Shown here piece after piece: positions 54,866 through 63,754 of a stretch of DNA of 64,000 bases (position 1 is the stretch's first letter; every line of letters starts with the position of its first letter). The stretch lies in assembly GCF_028283785.1 (NCBI RefSeq), contig NZ_JAPWKB010000008.1:248001-312000 (forward strand), written 5' to 3'. Under the pieces are notes generated by a model, which saw only the letters and a list, made by a program, of their open reading frames with translations, was not told the DNA's origin and made no database searches. Made by a program: the position numbers and the translations under genes. Origin of the DNA: Paraburkholderia sp. Its GTDB lineage: Bacteria; Pseudomonadota; Gammaproteobacteria; Burkholderiales; Burkholderiaceae.

Positions 54866-55885
54866 ATGAAAAATCGGGTGGCAGACAAGATCAGGCTTCC
54901 CGACGCATTCTGGGAAGGCATCAAACGCGCGGGACTGTCGCGGGCTGAGGTGGTGCGCGATGCGCGAATTCCGCTCGCCATCGTGCGCGATCAGGCGGCG
55001 CTGTCCACGGCGCAATTCTTTGCGCTTTGGCAAGTGCTGGTCGAGCTCAGCGGCGATCCCGCGATTGGTCTGCGCATCGCCACCGGACTGGAAGCCGCCG
55101 TGATGCCGCCTTCCTTCATGGCGGCCTACCACGCTCGCGACTTCCGCGATGCCTTACAGCGCGTGGCGCGCTTCAAACGCCTGTGCGCGCCCGAGGAGGT
55201 GCGCATCGAGGAGCAGGAGGATCGCGGTGAAGTCGTCGTTGCCTGGTTGCATGCTGAAGAGCAAGCGGCCCCGCCTGCGCTGGTGGACGCCACGCTGGCG
55301 TCGCTGATGGAGTTGGGTCGCCGGGGCACGGCCACACCCATGTCCGCGCTGGTTGTCGAGCTGGCACGCCCCGGAGTCGCCCGCGCCGGCTACGAGCAGT
55401 ATTTCGGCTGTCATGTGCGTTTTGGTGCCGAGCGGGATTGCCTCACCTTCCGCCGTGCTGATCTCGACAGGGCTTTCGCGAGCTACAACGCCGAACTGCT
55501 CGACATCCTGATTCCCGAACTGGACCGGCGACTGGACCAGCATACCTCCAGCGCCTCCCTTGCCGAGCAGATCCGCTGGGTCTTGCGGCGGCGACTCACG
55601 GCCGGCCGCCCCGACATCCGCTCGGTCGCTATCGAACTGGCCATGAGCGAGCGTTCCTTGCAGCGCAAGCTGACCGACGAAGGGCTAACCTTTCAGAGCC
55701 TGCTCAGCGAAACGCGCCATCAATTAGCGCTGGAATATCTGGCTGATCCCACGCTGGCGCTCATCGAAGTGGCCTATATGCTCGGTTACGAAGATCAGAA
55801 CTCCTTCTTCCGTGCCTTCCGCCAATGGGAAGAGCTGACCCCGGCAGTATGGCGGGCTGCGGCACTCGCGAAGGAAGCCACATGA
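54866..55885 (+). CDS. AraC family regulator with Arabinose_bd-like N-terminal domain
   Basis: The 339-residue protein has the N-terminal effector domain of OruR/VirS-like AraC regulators (LSTAQFFALWQVLVELSGDPAIGLRIA, then FMAAYHARDFRDALQR) and the C-terminal HTH pair (DIRSVAIELAMSERSLQRKLTDEGLTFQSLL; ALIEVAYMLGYEDQNSFFRAFRQWEELTP). It lies directly after the aldehyde dehydrogenase in the same direction and probably activates that operon, including itself. Length and motifs are normal. Confidence 0.92.
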   Translation: MKNRVADKIRLPDAFWEGIKRAGLSRAEVVRDARIPLAIVRDQAALSTAQFFALWQVLVELSGDPAIGLRIATGLEAAVMPPSFMAAYHARDFRDALQRVARFKRLCAPEEVRIEEQEDRGEVVVAWLHAEEQAAPPALVDATLASLMELGRRGTATPMSALVVELARPGVARAGYEQYFGCHVRFGAERDCLTFRRADLDRAFASYNAELLDILIPELDRRLDQHTSSASLAEQIRWVLRRRLTAGRPDIRSVAIELAMSERSLQRKLTDEGLTFQSLLSETRHQLALEYLADPTLALIEVAYMLGYEDQNSFFRAFRQWEELTPAVWRAAALAKEAT

Positions 55886-55980
55886 AATTCCTGATCTTTG
55901 GCGCCAGCGGGATGGCTGGCCCGGGAGTGCTGCACGAATATCTAGCGACTTCCGATGTCGACCACTGCCGCCGAGGCTAA
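55882..55980 (+). pseudogene. N-terminal fragment of an NAD(P)-dependent SDR/epimerase
   Basis: The ATG overlaps the AraC stop (ATGA). The 32 codons encode MKFLIFGASGMAGPGVLHEY, a Rossmann nucleotide-binding start with the GASGMxGxGV pattern, followed by LATSDVDHC and a stop. The rest of the gene is absent; the next recognisable element is an IS1182 remnant, so a deletion linked to that insertion is likely. It shows that the intact ancestral cluster was ALDH-AraC-SDR. Confidence 0.75.
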
Positions 55981-56321
55981 GGACATTATTCGCATGACTC
56001 GCGGATACCAACTTCTGATCTAATTGCCGCAATGATCAAAGCCAATGCTGATTGTCGGAGAAGCCGACAAAGCAACATTTCTCCTGGCCAACCGAATGGC
56101 GGTTTTATGAGCGGAGCCGACGTCTGATCGGCCGAGCGACGCGACGGGCGGATGACGCTTCCTGGCCGACTACCGCCCGATTCGACTGGCGGTGGTCGAC
56201 CCAGTGTGTGGAAACGCGATTTCTGCCCATGAGCGGGTAATTGGCGTACAGGTCGATCGAGTTTGATGCGGCGAGCTTGCCCTAATCGAACATCGCGAGC
56301 ACAACACAGCCCCTCGGGGCC
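55981..56321. other. Junction region with no gene
   Basis: A 341-bp stretch between the SDR fragment and the transposase remnant. The plus frame 56052-56240 is Arg/Trp-rich and has no homology or ribosome site. The segment is probably scarred DNA from IS-linked rearrangement. Confidence 0.4.
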
Positions 56322-56892
56322 TTAGCTTCCAGCCATTTTCATGGCCTTCATCGTCCCTGCAACGCCAGGTATGTTCATGACCCGCTTCAGGTTATAGGCC
56401 AACCGCTGAAGGCTCATTTCCGTACTCCGCTGGACCGGTAAACCCGCGGATTCATGTCATGCTCGACGGTCGTGAATCGAAGGATGGCTCGCTCACCAGC
56501 AGGGCATCGATACACATTACTTTTTGCCACGTAGACAAAGTCGGCCTTGCTGAACAGACCTTTCTTCCGCGACGCGGAAGTAAGGGAGTTGGGAACGTAT
56601 GCGCTGATGTCGTTCAGATCGCATGCCCGTATCTCCGGGCCGCTGAAGTAACCTCGATCAGCAACAACCTTCAGCTTTGGCTTGCCCATCGCGTCCTTCG
56701 CAGATACCGCCATTCTGCTGAGTTGGCCGTGATCGTTTCCAGCGTTCGTTACTTCGTGCTCAACGATCAGATGATGCTTCGTGGCTACGGCGGCCTGAAC
56801 GTTGTAGCCGACTATGCCGGAGCCTCTTCCGCTTGTTGCCATGGATCGTGCGTCGGGATCCGTCATCGACAGTATCGGAGTGGTTCGCCAGG
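56322..56892 (-). mobile_element. IS1182-family transposase remnant
   Basis: On the minus strand, frame 56892-56414 encodes MTDPDARSMATSGRGSGIVGYNVQAAV, HEVTNAGNDHGQLSRMA, KVVADRGYFSG (Asp of the DDE triad) and NVYRCPAGERAIL. After a frameshift at about 56414, MSLQRLAYNLKRVMNI gives the family C-terminus, ending at 56322. The N-terminal half and both terminal repeats were not found. Inactive. Confidence 0.82.
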
Positions 56893-56997
56893 CGTGTCAG
56901 AACACTTGATCGTCAAGGTTACATGGAAAGTAACCCAGAGAAAGTGGCGCCGACTACCCAGGGCGCCTGCATAGACGCTCAAGTTCATCTCACCGCT

Positions 56998-58347
56998 TTA
57001 GCTTGCAGGCATGCCTTCCAGAGCATTCATCGCGGCCTGTATGCCATCCAAGACCGTGTCCGCTACCCGTTCAGAGAACCCTGCGGGAAGTTCGGCCCTC
57101 ACTTTCGCAATGACCTCTGGTGTACGGGCGATAAGCTCCTGCAAGAGCGGCTCTGCATCATCTCCATAGCCGACTTTCCGTGCCGTGCTGTTGAAGTGTC
57201 TGCGTTCGATTTTATTCACGTGATAGTGCTTGTTCTTTCCGAGTAGGGCCATGGCCAGCTTGATATCGTGGTCCGCCCACTGATTTGGGCCGGTGCCCAT
57301 AACCGGGTAGCCAGACATCACGTCGTACATGGGCGTGAGTCTGAAGCGTCCAGCGCCGCCAGCGAGCAACTGGATGCTGAAGTTTTTCGCATGACCGTCT
57401 GTTGCCCGCATCGCCCAGAAAATGATTTGTGATGCCATGAGCGTGCGCATGTCTTCCTGCGCTTGTTGTGACTGCTTCAGCAGTGTGAAGATCGTCATAA
57501 GTCCCGGGCCACCTTCATTCTCGTATTTGAGGAGGGGCGAGGTGCCGGTTGCCTGGCAGAAGTCCTCCTGGACCAGCCGGAATAGCTGCGCGCCACTGTG
57601 GGAGATCGCTCGGTCAAAACGCTCAACAACCAGCACCCGTTGCGAGCCAAATGTCGCAATCGCTGCTTCGGCCGTGGGCAGTCCGTAAGCCTTGAGTAGT
57701 CGCAGACACAGCCATTCATTGTCGACCGACGTGCTGAAGTCGGCCTGACGTCCACCAACCATGCCGATCGGCAGCTTGAAGATGTGAGTCGTAGGCGTTG
57801 CGCCGCGTGGCTTCATCCATTGACCATCCCACCACAGAAACGCATCCTTCTCCTGGGCGCCAGCCAGCGAAATCCGGAAGTCGTCATCGGGGTCCGCTGT
57901 CGCAGCAAACCGTTCCGGGCTGATGACTTCGAGCAGGTGTCGCTCGATTGCGTCATCGTCAACGACAACGCCCTCGATCCTGTCGGTTCCCTCCGGGACC
58001 GCTCCGTCCGGCAAGAGTTGCAGGGCGCCGACGCAGTCACGTCCAATAGCGGCGAGAAGGTCGAATGCGTCGATGGAGCCTGTCTTGAATCGCGCCGCCA
58101 CCCGCCTGCGAATCGCGTCGCTGTCGGGTAACAGACCCTCGAAATAGTGAGAGACGCTATCGCCCCTTAATGGCCGCTGGTGGAGATTGAATGGCAAAGA
58201 CAGGGAGATAGGGCGGCCGCGGCTCGAATACTGCCAGTCGGCATCGTACTGAAGTTCACTGTCTCCGTTGACGTTGATGGTCCAGCGCCCGACGTATTCG
58301 CCGTTGGCCCACAGGGAGAGCGTCTGGGTATGAGAGCGGCGTGCCAT
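56998..58347 (-). CDS. hipA: HipA serine/threonine kinase toxin
   Basis: The 449-residue protein has HipA features: an N-terminal subdomain (LPDSDAIRRRVA), the P-loop-like regulatory segment ISLAGAQEKDAF with Ser160 in place of the autophosphorylated Ser150 of E. coli HipA, KPRGATPTTHIFKLP, the catalytic loop TDGHAKN and the metal motif YDVMSGYP. E. coli HipA phosphorylates glutamyl-tRNA synthetase and causes persistence. The start MARRSH lies 1 bp after the hipB stop. The protein is full length. It is downstream of hipB in the standard antitoxin-toxin order, next to an IS1182 remnant, so the module may have moved with mobile DNA. Confidence 0.93.
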   Translation of the reverse strand: MARRSHTQTLSLWANGEYVGRWTINVNGDSELQYDADWQYSSRGRPISLSLPFNLHQRPLRGDSVSHYFEGLLPDSDAIRRRVAARFKTGSIDAFDLLAAIGRDCVGALQLLPDGAVPEGTDRIEGVVVDDDAIERHLLEVISPERFAATADPDDDFRISLAGAQEKDAFLWWDGQWMKPRGATPTTHIFKLPIGMVGGRQADFSTSVDNEWLCLRLLKAYGLPTAEAAIATFGSQRVLVVERFDRAISHSGAQLFRLVQEDFCQATGTSPLLKYENEGGPGLMTIFTLLKQSQQAQEDMRTLMASQIIFWAMRATDGHAKNFSIQLLAGGAGRFRLTPMYDVMSGYPVMGTGPNQWADHDIKLAMALLGKNKHYHVNKIERRHFNSTARKVGYGDDAEPLLQELIARTPEVIAKVRAELPAGFSERVADTVLDGIQAAMNALEGMPAS

Positions 58348-58348
58348 C

Positions 58349-58612
58349 TCACCATTCCGGTTCGTTGTTTGAGTCGACTGTCTCCCGTTCCCCGAGGCGT
58401 AATTCAAGTCCGATGGCTGAGCACCAGCTCAACAGTTGCTGGAAGCTGAGTTCGCCGGCGTTCTTCTCAAGGTAAGAGATGCGGTTCTGGCTCAAGCCGA
58501 CGCGCTGCGCCACCTGTGCCTGAGTGAGCTTGCGGTGCTTGCGCGAAGCCACGAGCAGTTGACCAAGCTGCGGAGCGGTCACGAGGAGCTGGGAAATTGA
58601 CTTGGCTGGCAT
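58349..58612 (-). CDS. hipB: HipB antitoxin, HTH transcription factor
   Basis: The 87-residue protein has a Cro/CI HTH (LTQAQVAQRVGLSQNRISYLEKNAGELSFQQLL split over residues 29-61) and a beta strand (GLELRL) as in E. coli HipB. The last residue is Trp (EPEW), as in the E. coli antitoxin, whose tail contacts HipA and acts as a Lon degron. It binds its own operators and neutralises HipA. The ATG has no good ribosome site; the nearest operator ends 6 bp upstream, so the 5' leader is short. Confidence 0.92.
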   Translation of the reverse strand: MPAKSISQLLVTAPQLGQLLVASRKHRKLTQAQVAQRVGLSQNRISYLEKNAGELSFQQLLSWCSAIGLELRLGERETVDSNNEPEW

Positions 58613-58617
58613 ATAAA

Positions 58618-58738
58618 TATCCGCTATTCGGCTATCTGTAGTCTAGCCGAATATCGGATAATGTCAATTTAGCCGATATTCAGATTTATCGAAATTAGCT
58701 GATATTCGGATATAACGAGATTATCCGGGACTCGGCTA
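58618..58738 (-). promoter_or_regulatory. HipB operator array: five 17-bp dyads every 26 bp
   Basis: Five related inverted repeats of form TA(G/T)CCG-N5-CGG(A/C)TA occur at 58618-58634, 58644-58660, 58670-58686, 58696-58712 and 58722-58738. Start-to-start distance is exactly 26 bp in every case. The third is least perfect (CAGATT right arm) and the fourth has CTG for CCG. The array is directly upstream of hipB and must contain its promoter. Spacing of about 2.5 helical turns places successive dimers on opposite faces of DNA. Confidence 0.85.
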
Positions 58739-59011
58739 TCGTTCGGAGAGCGCCGTGATGCCTTGCGCGTAAGCCGGTCCCGCGATTGTCTGCCATTCCA
58801 GACGCTCGCTCAGTCGTGAAGTAGCCTATCCCTCTACGTCGATGAGCAGGTACGTGTTGTCGCGATCGAATCGGCATAGCCAGTCACCGATTGCGTCACC
58901 AGTTCTTGCCAGGTGTAAGCGCAACTCGCCGGGGCCGTCTCCAATCAGGCAATCGGTTGAACGCGTTGATCCCGACTTGCATCGCGGTGCCATGCAATGA
59001 GTGGTTGAGGC

Positions 59012-59262
59012 ATGGTCGAAGCATTCCGGTCACGAAACGCCGTAGAGGCAACTGAGCCAGAGAAGCCAGGCATGCTGGCCGGTCTCGCTGATCAACAACT
59101 CGCGCATGCATTGCGCGAAATTCACGCCGACATTGCACGGCATTGGACTGTTGCCGCGATGGCGATGACGGCCGGAATGTCCCGCTCGGTCTGCGAGCGC
59201 ATTCAGCACGGCGTTCAGTCGCGCCGTCGGAGGTTTACCAGCACGTTATGCAAATAGAAAAA
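59012..59262 (+). pseudogene. AraC family (cupin_6 type) regulator fragment
   Basis: The frame encodes GMLAGLADQQLAHALREIHADI and HWTVAAMAMTAGMSRSV, the linker and first HTH of cupin-6 AraC regulators. A frameshift follows, after which FSTAFSRAVGGLPARY, the next family segment, appears in another frame. The N-terminal cupin and second HTH are missing. It is a remnant. The 273 bp between it and the hip operators contain no gene. Confidence 0.6.
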
Positions 59263-59451
59263 AGTCGCACGGCGACGAGGGTTGAGAAATCGCGACTGCG
59301 GCGCGGAGCGATGATTAGTGTGGATCACTAGAGAGCGGACGAAGCTTGATGCGGTGACAGGTCAGGAGGCCCGTTTTGCGTGCTCGCTGAAAGCTGTGTA
59401 AAGGAACGGGTGTTGCTGTGTCTGAATCGATCTCTTTTTGCGGAGCAGACC

Positions 59452-61260
59452 ATGAGCAGCCAAACCGTCGGCGACTTCATCATCGATCGGCTTTACGCCT
59501 GGGGCGTGCGTCGCATCTACGGATACCCCGGCGACGGCATCAACGGTGTATTCGGCGCAATGAATCGCGCGGAAGGCAAGATCGAATTCATCCAGGCCCG
59601 GCATGAAGAAATGGCTGCGTTCATGGCCTGTGCCCATGCAAAATTCACGGGTGAACTGGGCGTATGTATTGCCACGTCGGGGCCGGGCGCCTCGCATCTG
59701 ATCACCGGTCTTTACGACGCGAGGATGGACCATATGCCGGTCCTCGCCATCGCGGGCCAGCAGGCACGTGCCGCACTGGGTGGACATTATCAGCAGGAAC
59801 TCGATCTGGTGTCTATGTTCAAGGATGTCGCAGGAGCGTTCATCGAACAGGCAAGCGTGCCTGCGCAAGTGCGTCATCTGATCGACCGGGCGGTGCGTAT
59901 CGCAGTCGCCGAGCGCAAGGTGACAGCCCTCGTCTTGCCGAACGACCTGCAGGATTTGCCGTATGAAGCACCGGGCCGCAAACATGGCACCTTGCATTCG
60001 GGAGTCGGCTATAGCAAGCCGCTTCTCGTGCCCTATGCGAATGACCTGCAACGCGCGGCTGAGGTACTGAACGCGGGCAAAAAAGTGGCGATCCTCGTCG
60101 GCGCGGGCGCATTGAGCGCCGCGGATGAAGTGATCGCCATCGCCGACAAGCTGGGCGCGGGCGCTGCAAAAGCACTGCTCGGCAAAGCCGTCTTGCCCGA
60201 CGACTTGCCGTGGGTGACCGGTTCGATCGGGCTACTCGGCACCAGGCCTAGTTACGACCTGATGATGGAATGCGACACGTTGCTGATGATCGGATCGGGC
60301 TTTCCCTATTCGGAGTTTTTGCCGAAAGAGGGCGCTGCACGCGGCGTGCAGATCGACCTGAAGGCGGACATGCTGAGTCTGCGCTATCCGATGGAAGTGA
60401 ACCTCGTCGGCGACAGTGCCGAAACGCTAAAGGCGCTCCTGCCATTGCTGCAAACGAAAGAGGATCGGAGCTGGCGCAAGAAGATCGAAGGGTGGACGGC
60501 CGGGTGGTGGACGACGCTCGAAAAGCGCGCGAAGGAAGAAGCGAAAGACAGCGCGAAGGTCGGCATCAATCCGCAACGCACGGTGTTCGAGTTGTCGTCT
60601 CGCGTGCCATCGAATGCGATCGTTACCAGCGATTCCGGATCGTGCGCGAACTGGTATGCGCGAGATCTGAAAGTGCAACGCGGGATGATGTGCTCGTTAT
60701 CGGGCGGACTCGCATCGATGGGCGCAGCTGTGCCGTATGCCATTGCAGCGAAGTTTGCGCATCCGGAACGTCCCGTGATCGCGCTGGTCGGCGATGGCGC
60801 GATGCAGATGAACAACATGGCCGAACTGATCACGGTCGCAAAGTATTACGAGCGGTGGGCGGACAAACGCTGGATCTGCATGGTGCTGAACAACGGCGAT
60901 CTGAATCAGGTCACATGGGAACAGCGCGTGATGGAAGGCGATCCAAAGTTCGCGGCTTCGCAGGACATCCCGAGCGTGCCCTATCACCGGTTCGCTGAGA
61001 TGATTGGCCTGAAGGGTATTTACGTGGACGATGCAGAACAGATGGGCGCGGCGTGGGATCAAGCGTTGTCGTCAGATCGACCTGTCGTGATCGAGGTCAA
61101 AGCGAATCCCAACGTGCCGCCGTTGCCGCCGCATATCACGCTGGCGCAGGCCAAGGCGTTCGCTACGACGTTATTGAAAGGCGATCCGGACGAAGGGAAC
61201 GTGATCGTCGAGACAGCGAAACAGGTGCTGGGCGCGGTTTTGCCGGGGCATAAGGACTGA
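59452..61260 (+). CDS. Thiamine diphosphate-dependent enzyme, pyruvate-oxidase-like
   Basis: The 602-residue protein has the three-domain layout of the pyruvate oxidase/acetolactate synthase family. The N-terminal PYR domain has YGYPGDGINGVFGA and the ThDP-activating Glu in QARHEEMAA. The central domain has VAILVGAGAL. The C-terminal PP domain has VGDGAMQMN...NNGD for Mg-ThDP binding. Such proteins decarboxylate pyruvate or a 2-oxo acid to acetate or an acyl product with FAD or quinone. GGAGC precedes ATG 59452. The exact substrate cannot be read. It stands alone between the AraC remnant and a convergent HAD gene. Confidence 0.88.
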   Translation: MSSQTVGDFIIDRLYAWGVRRIYGYPGDGINGVFGAMNRAEGKIEFIQARHEEMAAFMACAHAKFTGELGVCIATSGPGASHLITGLYDARMDHMPVLAIAGQQARAALGGHYQQELDLVSMFKDVAGAFIEQASVPAQVRHLIDRAVRIAVAERKVTALVLPNDLQDLPYEAPGRKHGTLHSGVGYSKPLLVPYANDLQRAAEVLNAGKKVAILVGAGALSAADEVIAIADKLGAGAAKALLGKAVLPDDLPWVTGSIGLLGTRPSYDLMMECDTLLMIGSGFPYSEFLPKEGAARGVQIDLKADMLSLRYPMEVNLVGDSAETLKALLPLLQTKEDRSWRKKIEGWTAGWWTTLEKRAKEEAKDSAKVGINPQRTVFELSSRVPSNAIVTSDSGSCANWYARDLKVQRGMMCSLSGGLASMGAAVPYAIAAKFAHPERPVIALVGDGAMQMNNMAELITVAKYYERWADKRWICMVLNNGDLNQVTWEQRVMEGDPKFAASQDIPSVPYHRFAEMIGLKGIYVDDAEQMGAAWDQALSSDRPVVIEVKANPNVPPLPPHITLAQAKAFATTLLKGDPDEGNVIVETAKQVLGAVLPGHKD

Positions 61261-61376
61261 GCGCTGCTTCGATTGAGGCATGAGCGTGCATCGCCGTGAT
61301 ACCGGGATCAGGGGCGGCTGGATGAACTTTCATGCCGTTTTCAAGATTCACGGGCCGCAAAAATACGATGAATCTC

Positions 61377-62039
61377 CTATTTCCCTAGAGGAGAAGCATC
61401 GAAGCAGGCGAGCAGTGCGGCCGGTCCCGGATACACGGCAGCACAACCCGCTACCCGTAGGCTTTCTTCCGTAAAACCACCGCACAGCACGCCGATAGTG
61501 CGAATCCCCGTTTTTTTAGCGGCTTCAGCATCGAAAGGCGTGTCACCGATTGCGACAGCGTCGGTGGCATCGATGGCGAGCCTGGTCAAAGCCGCCTTGA
61601 ATATGTCGGGCGCCGGTTTCGACTGGGTCACGTCGTCCGATGACGTTCTTCGATCGATCAGCCGGGTGATGCCCGCAATCTCCAGATAGATTTTGAGTTC
61701 GTCCTGCTTTGCCGACGACGCTACCGCGATCCGGAGGCCAGCGTCCCGCGCCCGGAGAAGCAGGTCGGGCACACACGAAAACGGCCGAACCATCGGAAGG
61801 TATCGGGATTTGAAGCGTTCGCCGCGCCATGCTTCGAGTGCATCGCCGTGAGCGTGTCTATCGGCTTCGGAGAGAAACACCGGCAATAACTGGTCTCCAC
61901 CTTTTCCGATCTGGCCACGCGCCTGTTCGAATGAAACGTCGTGGCCGAACTCGCTAAATGCCTCTTGCCAGGCTCGCGCATGCAGATCGACTGAATCGAC
62001 GAGCGTCCCGTCGATATCAAAAATGGCAGCCTGAGTCAT
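61377..62039 (-). CDS. HAD-superfamily phosphatase (beta-phosphoglucomutase/Gph-like)
   Basis: The 220-residue protein has HAD motif I (FDIDGTLVDS), motif II Ser in VASSAKQ, motif III Lys in SKPAPD and motif IV GDTPFDAEAA, with an alpha-helical cap after motif I. It is a phosphoglycolate-phosphatase-like enzyme for small phosphate esters. The start MTQAAIF was preferred over a TTG five codons upstream. It is convergent with the ThDP enzyme gene and reads in the same direction as the GST gene upstream (57-bp gap). Confidence 0.88.
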   Translation of the reverse strand: MTQAAIFDIDGTLVDSVDLHARAWQEAFSEFGHDVSFEQARGQIGKGGDQLLPVFLSEADRHAHGDALEAWRGERFKSRYLPMVRPFSCVPDLLLRARDAGLRIAVASSAKQDELKIYLEIAGITRLIDRRTSSDDVTQSKPAPDIFKAALTRLAIDATDAVAIGDTPFDAEAAKKTGIRTIGVLCGGFTEESLRVAGCAAVYPGPAALLACFDASPLGK

Positions 62040-62096
62040 GGTGTCGGTTTCCAATCACGTGCAAGCATGGGCAGCTCGCGTTTTCAAACGTCCCGT

Positions 62097-62681
62097 TCAA
62101 TCCAGTTGCTCGTGTTTCAACGCCAGTTGCACGGCGGGGCGAGTGCGCATGCGTTGGTCGAACGCCGTCAGGCGTGCTGGAATCTCCAGGCGAACCTTGC
62201 CAGCCCATAAAAGCATCGTGAACAGATAGGCATCCGCAACGCTCGCTTCGCTGCCAAACAGATAGTCGCCCTTTGCCAGGGTCGAGATGAGTTCAAATCG
62301 CTTGCGGATTTTCTCGCGTGCCGCCTCGGCTTCGGCGTCGCACGAGGGTTTGAACACGCGGCCGAACTGCTTATGAATTTCTGTTGAAATGAATGTGAGC
62401 ATCTCGGTGAGGCGCGCCGTACCGAGATCTCCGGTCACCCCGAGTGCGGGTCGCTGATCTGCGATCCACGAGAGAATGGCGACGTTTTCAGTGAGGATTT
62501 CACCGTTGTCGAATTCCAGCGTGGGGACGTAGCTCTTCGGGTTGATCTCGTCGAATGATTGACCTGTTTCGGTTTTTTTCGTCTTGAGGTCGACGCGAAC
62601 GCGATCGAACCCGATCTCGGCCTCATGCAGCGCAATATGGTCGGCGAGGCTGCAAGCGCCGGGCGAGTAGTAAAGCTTCAT
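62097..62681 (-). CDS. Glutathione S-transferase, beta-class-like
   Basis: The 194-residue protein begins MKLYYSPGACSLADHIALHE with Cys10, the glutathione-binding cysteine of bacterial beta-class GSTs (GstA). It has the YVPTLEFDNGEILTEN.AIL segment of the thioredoxin-like domain and the helical SEASVADAYLFTML block. It detoxifies electrophiles. The gene reads in the same direction as the small membrane peptide and four-helix protein upstream, with a 38-bp gap. Confidence 0.9.
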   Translation of the reverse strand: MKLYYSPGACSLADHIALHEAEIGFDRVRVDLKTKKTETGQSFDEINPKSYVPTLEFDNGEILTENVAILSWIADQRPALGVTGDLGTARLTEMLTFISTEIHKQFGRVFKPSCDAEAEAAREKIRKRFELISTLAKGDYLFGSEASVADAYLFTMLLWAGKVRLEIPARLTAFDQRMRTRPAVQLALKHEQLD

Positions 62682-62719
62682 GGTTCACGTCTCCGTTGAC
62701 TGCAAAGGCGAGTGGTCGC

Positions 62720-62794
62720 CTAGTGCCAGAAAAGAGCGATCAGAATGATGATTGGAATGGGCACACCGAGCATATAGAGAAGAATCGAGCGCAT
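62720..62794 (-). CDS. 24-residue membrane peptide
   Basis: ATG at 62794-62792 is preceded by GGAGG five bases upstream, and the 24 codons encode MRSILLYMLGVPIPIIILIAL plus FWH and a TAG stop. It is a single hydrophobic helix with a basic start and the double Pro at the middle. Peptides of this form occur across proteobacteria without a known role. It lies 9 bp after the membrane protein gene stop, so both share an mRNA. It is easily missed because of its length. Confidence 0.7.
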   Translation of the reverse strand: MRSILLYMLGVPIPIIILIALFWH

Positions 62795-62803
62795 GACGCC
62801 TCC

Positions 62804-63754
62804 TTACAAGGTGGGTTGGTGAATGATCAGCACGTCGCGAGCCCTGCCGCCGTGCGTCGCCAGCAGGCTTGCCGAGAAGGCACCCATCAGCAGCGAGACA
62901 AATAGCCAGAGCGACGCTGAGATGGTCGCTCTTCGCGCCTTCTCTGCTCCGTCTTTGGCTGCGGCATCGAGCGCGGCGCGTTTCTGTTGCAGACGGGTAT
63001 AGGTCGTCGTGACGCGCGCCTGCGCGTCCGGGGTTGCGAGGCCGGTGCGTTGCGCGACCAGGCGGCCTAGATATTCGGTGTCTTCGGGAGACAGGGGCCC
63101 ACCGGCTCCGACGCTGTTCAGGAAGATGCGGGTGGTTTCAACACGCACGGCCTCGCCACCCGTCATCGCGGCAGGGGGCGGCGTCACACCTGCGGGAATT
63201 CTGTATAGGGAATCTACAAAATAGCCAACAGGCCACGCGTTAAACGCGGCTGCTGCATCGCCTCGCTCGACGATTGGCGCATTCACGTCTAGCGGACCAT
63301 CGTGACTTCCGGCGCCGATAGCCGCGCCCGGGCGAATGGCGGCGGTGGCCGCCAACGTGACGAACATCGCGGTGAAGAGCGTTGCGACCGCCCAACTGAG
63401 AAAGCCGTGCGCCGTGTCGCGGAAGTGCACTTCGTCGAGATCAACGGTTGTCCAGCGGTGCCGGAGTCTGCCTGCCAGATAGCCGCCTAGTCCGGATGTC
63501 AGAACCGAAGTGACACAAATCCAGATGACGGCTGCGAATCCGAATGCTTTCGCATTGGTACCGGCTGACTTCCAGGGAGAAATTGCCGTGAGGCCCAACC
63601 CCGTTCCCAGTGTCAACAAAATCAGCGCGAACGCTGCTGCGCCAAGCCCGCCTGCAAGAATCGCGGTCCAGGAGACAGAAGAGGATGGCATCGCTGCGAT
63701 CGCGGTGTCCTCTGGCGAGCGTGCGTAACCCGAAGAAGCGGGGGAGTGTTCCAT
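62804..63754 (-). CDS. Four-helix inner-membrane protein of unknown function
   Basis: The 316-residue protein has helices at about residues 30-52, 70-95, 120-140 and 285-305, and a periplasmic loop of about 130 residues between helices 3 and 4 that ends in a coiled-coil-like segment (TYTRLQQKRAALDAAAKDGAEKAR). Start MEHSPAS follows GGAGG; 20 extra upstream residues were discarded. No named domain recognised. The ABC-type topology is not matched. It is the first gene of a small operon with the 24-residue peptide. The 246 bp beyond it to the window end show no gene. Confidence 0.7.
   Translation of the reverse strand: MEHSPASSGYARSPEDTAIAAMPSSSVSWTAILAGGLGAAAFALILLTLGTGLGLTAISPWKSAGTNAKAFGFAAVIWICVTSVLTSGLGGYLAGRLRHRWTTVDLDEVHFRDTAHGFLSWAVATLFTAMFVTLAATAAIRPGAAIGAGSHDGPLDVNAPIVERGDAAAAFNAWPVGYFVDSLYRIPAGVTPPPAAMTGGEAVRVETTRIFLNSVGAGGPLSPEDTEYLGRLVAQRTGLATPDAQARVTTTYTRLQQKRAALDAAAKDGAEKARRATISASLWLFVSLLMGAFSASLLATHGGRARDVLIIHQPTL

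Noticed and set aside
56052..56240. 62-residue plus ORF between the SDR fragment and IS1182
   Set aside because: No ribosome site, no domain, and low-quality Arg/Trp-rich composition in a rearranged region.
58618..58738. CRISPR-like array
   Set aside because: Units are 17-bp dyads with 9-bp gaps, sequences vary in orientation, and they lie directly before hipB; they are operators.
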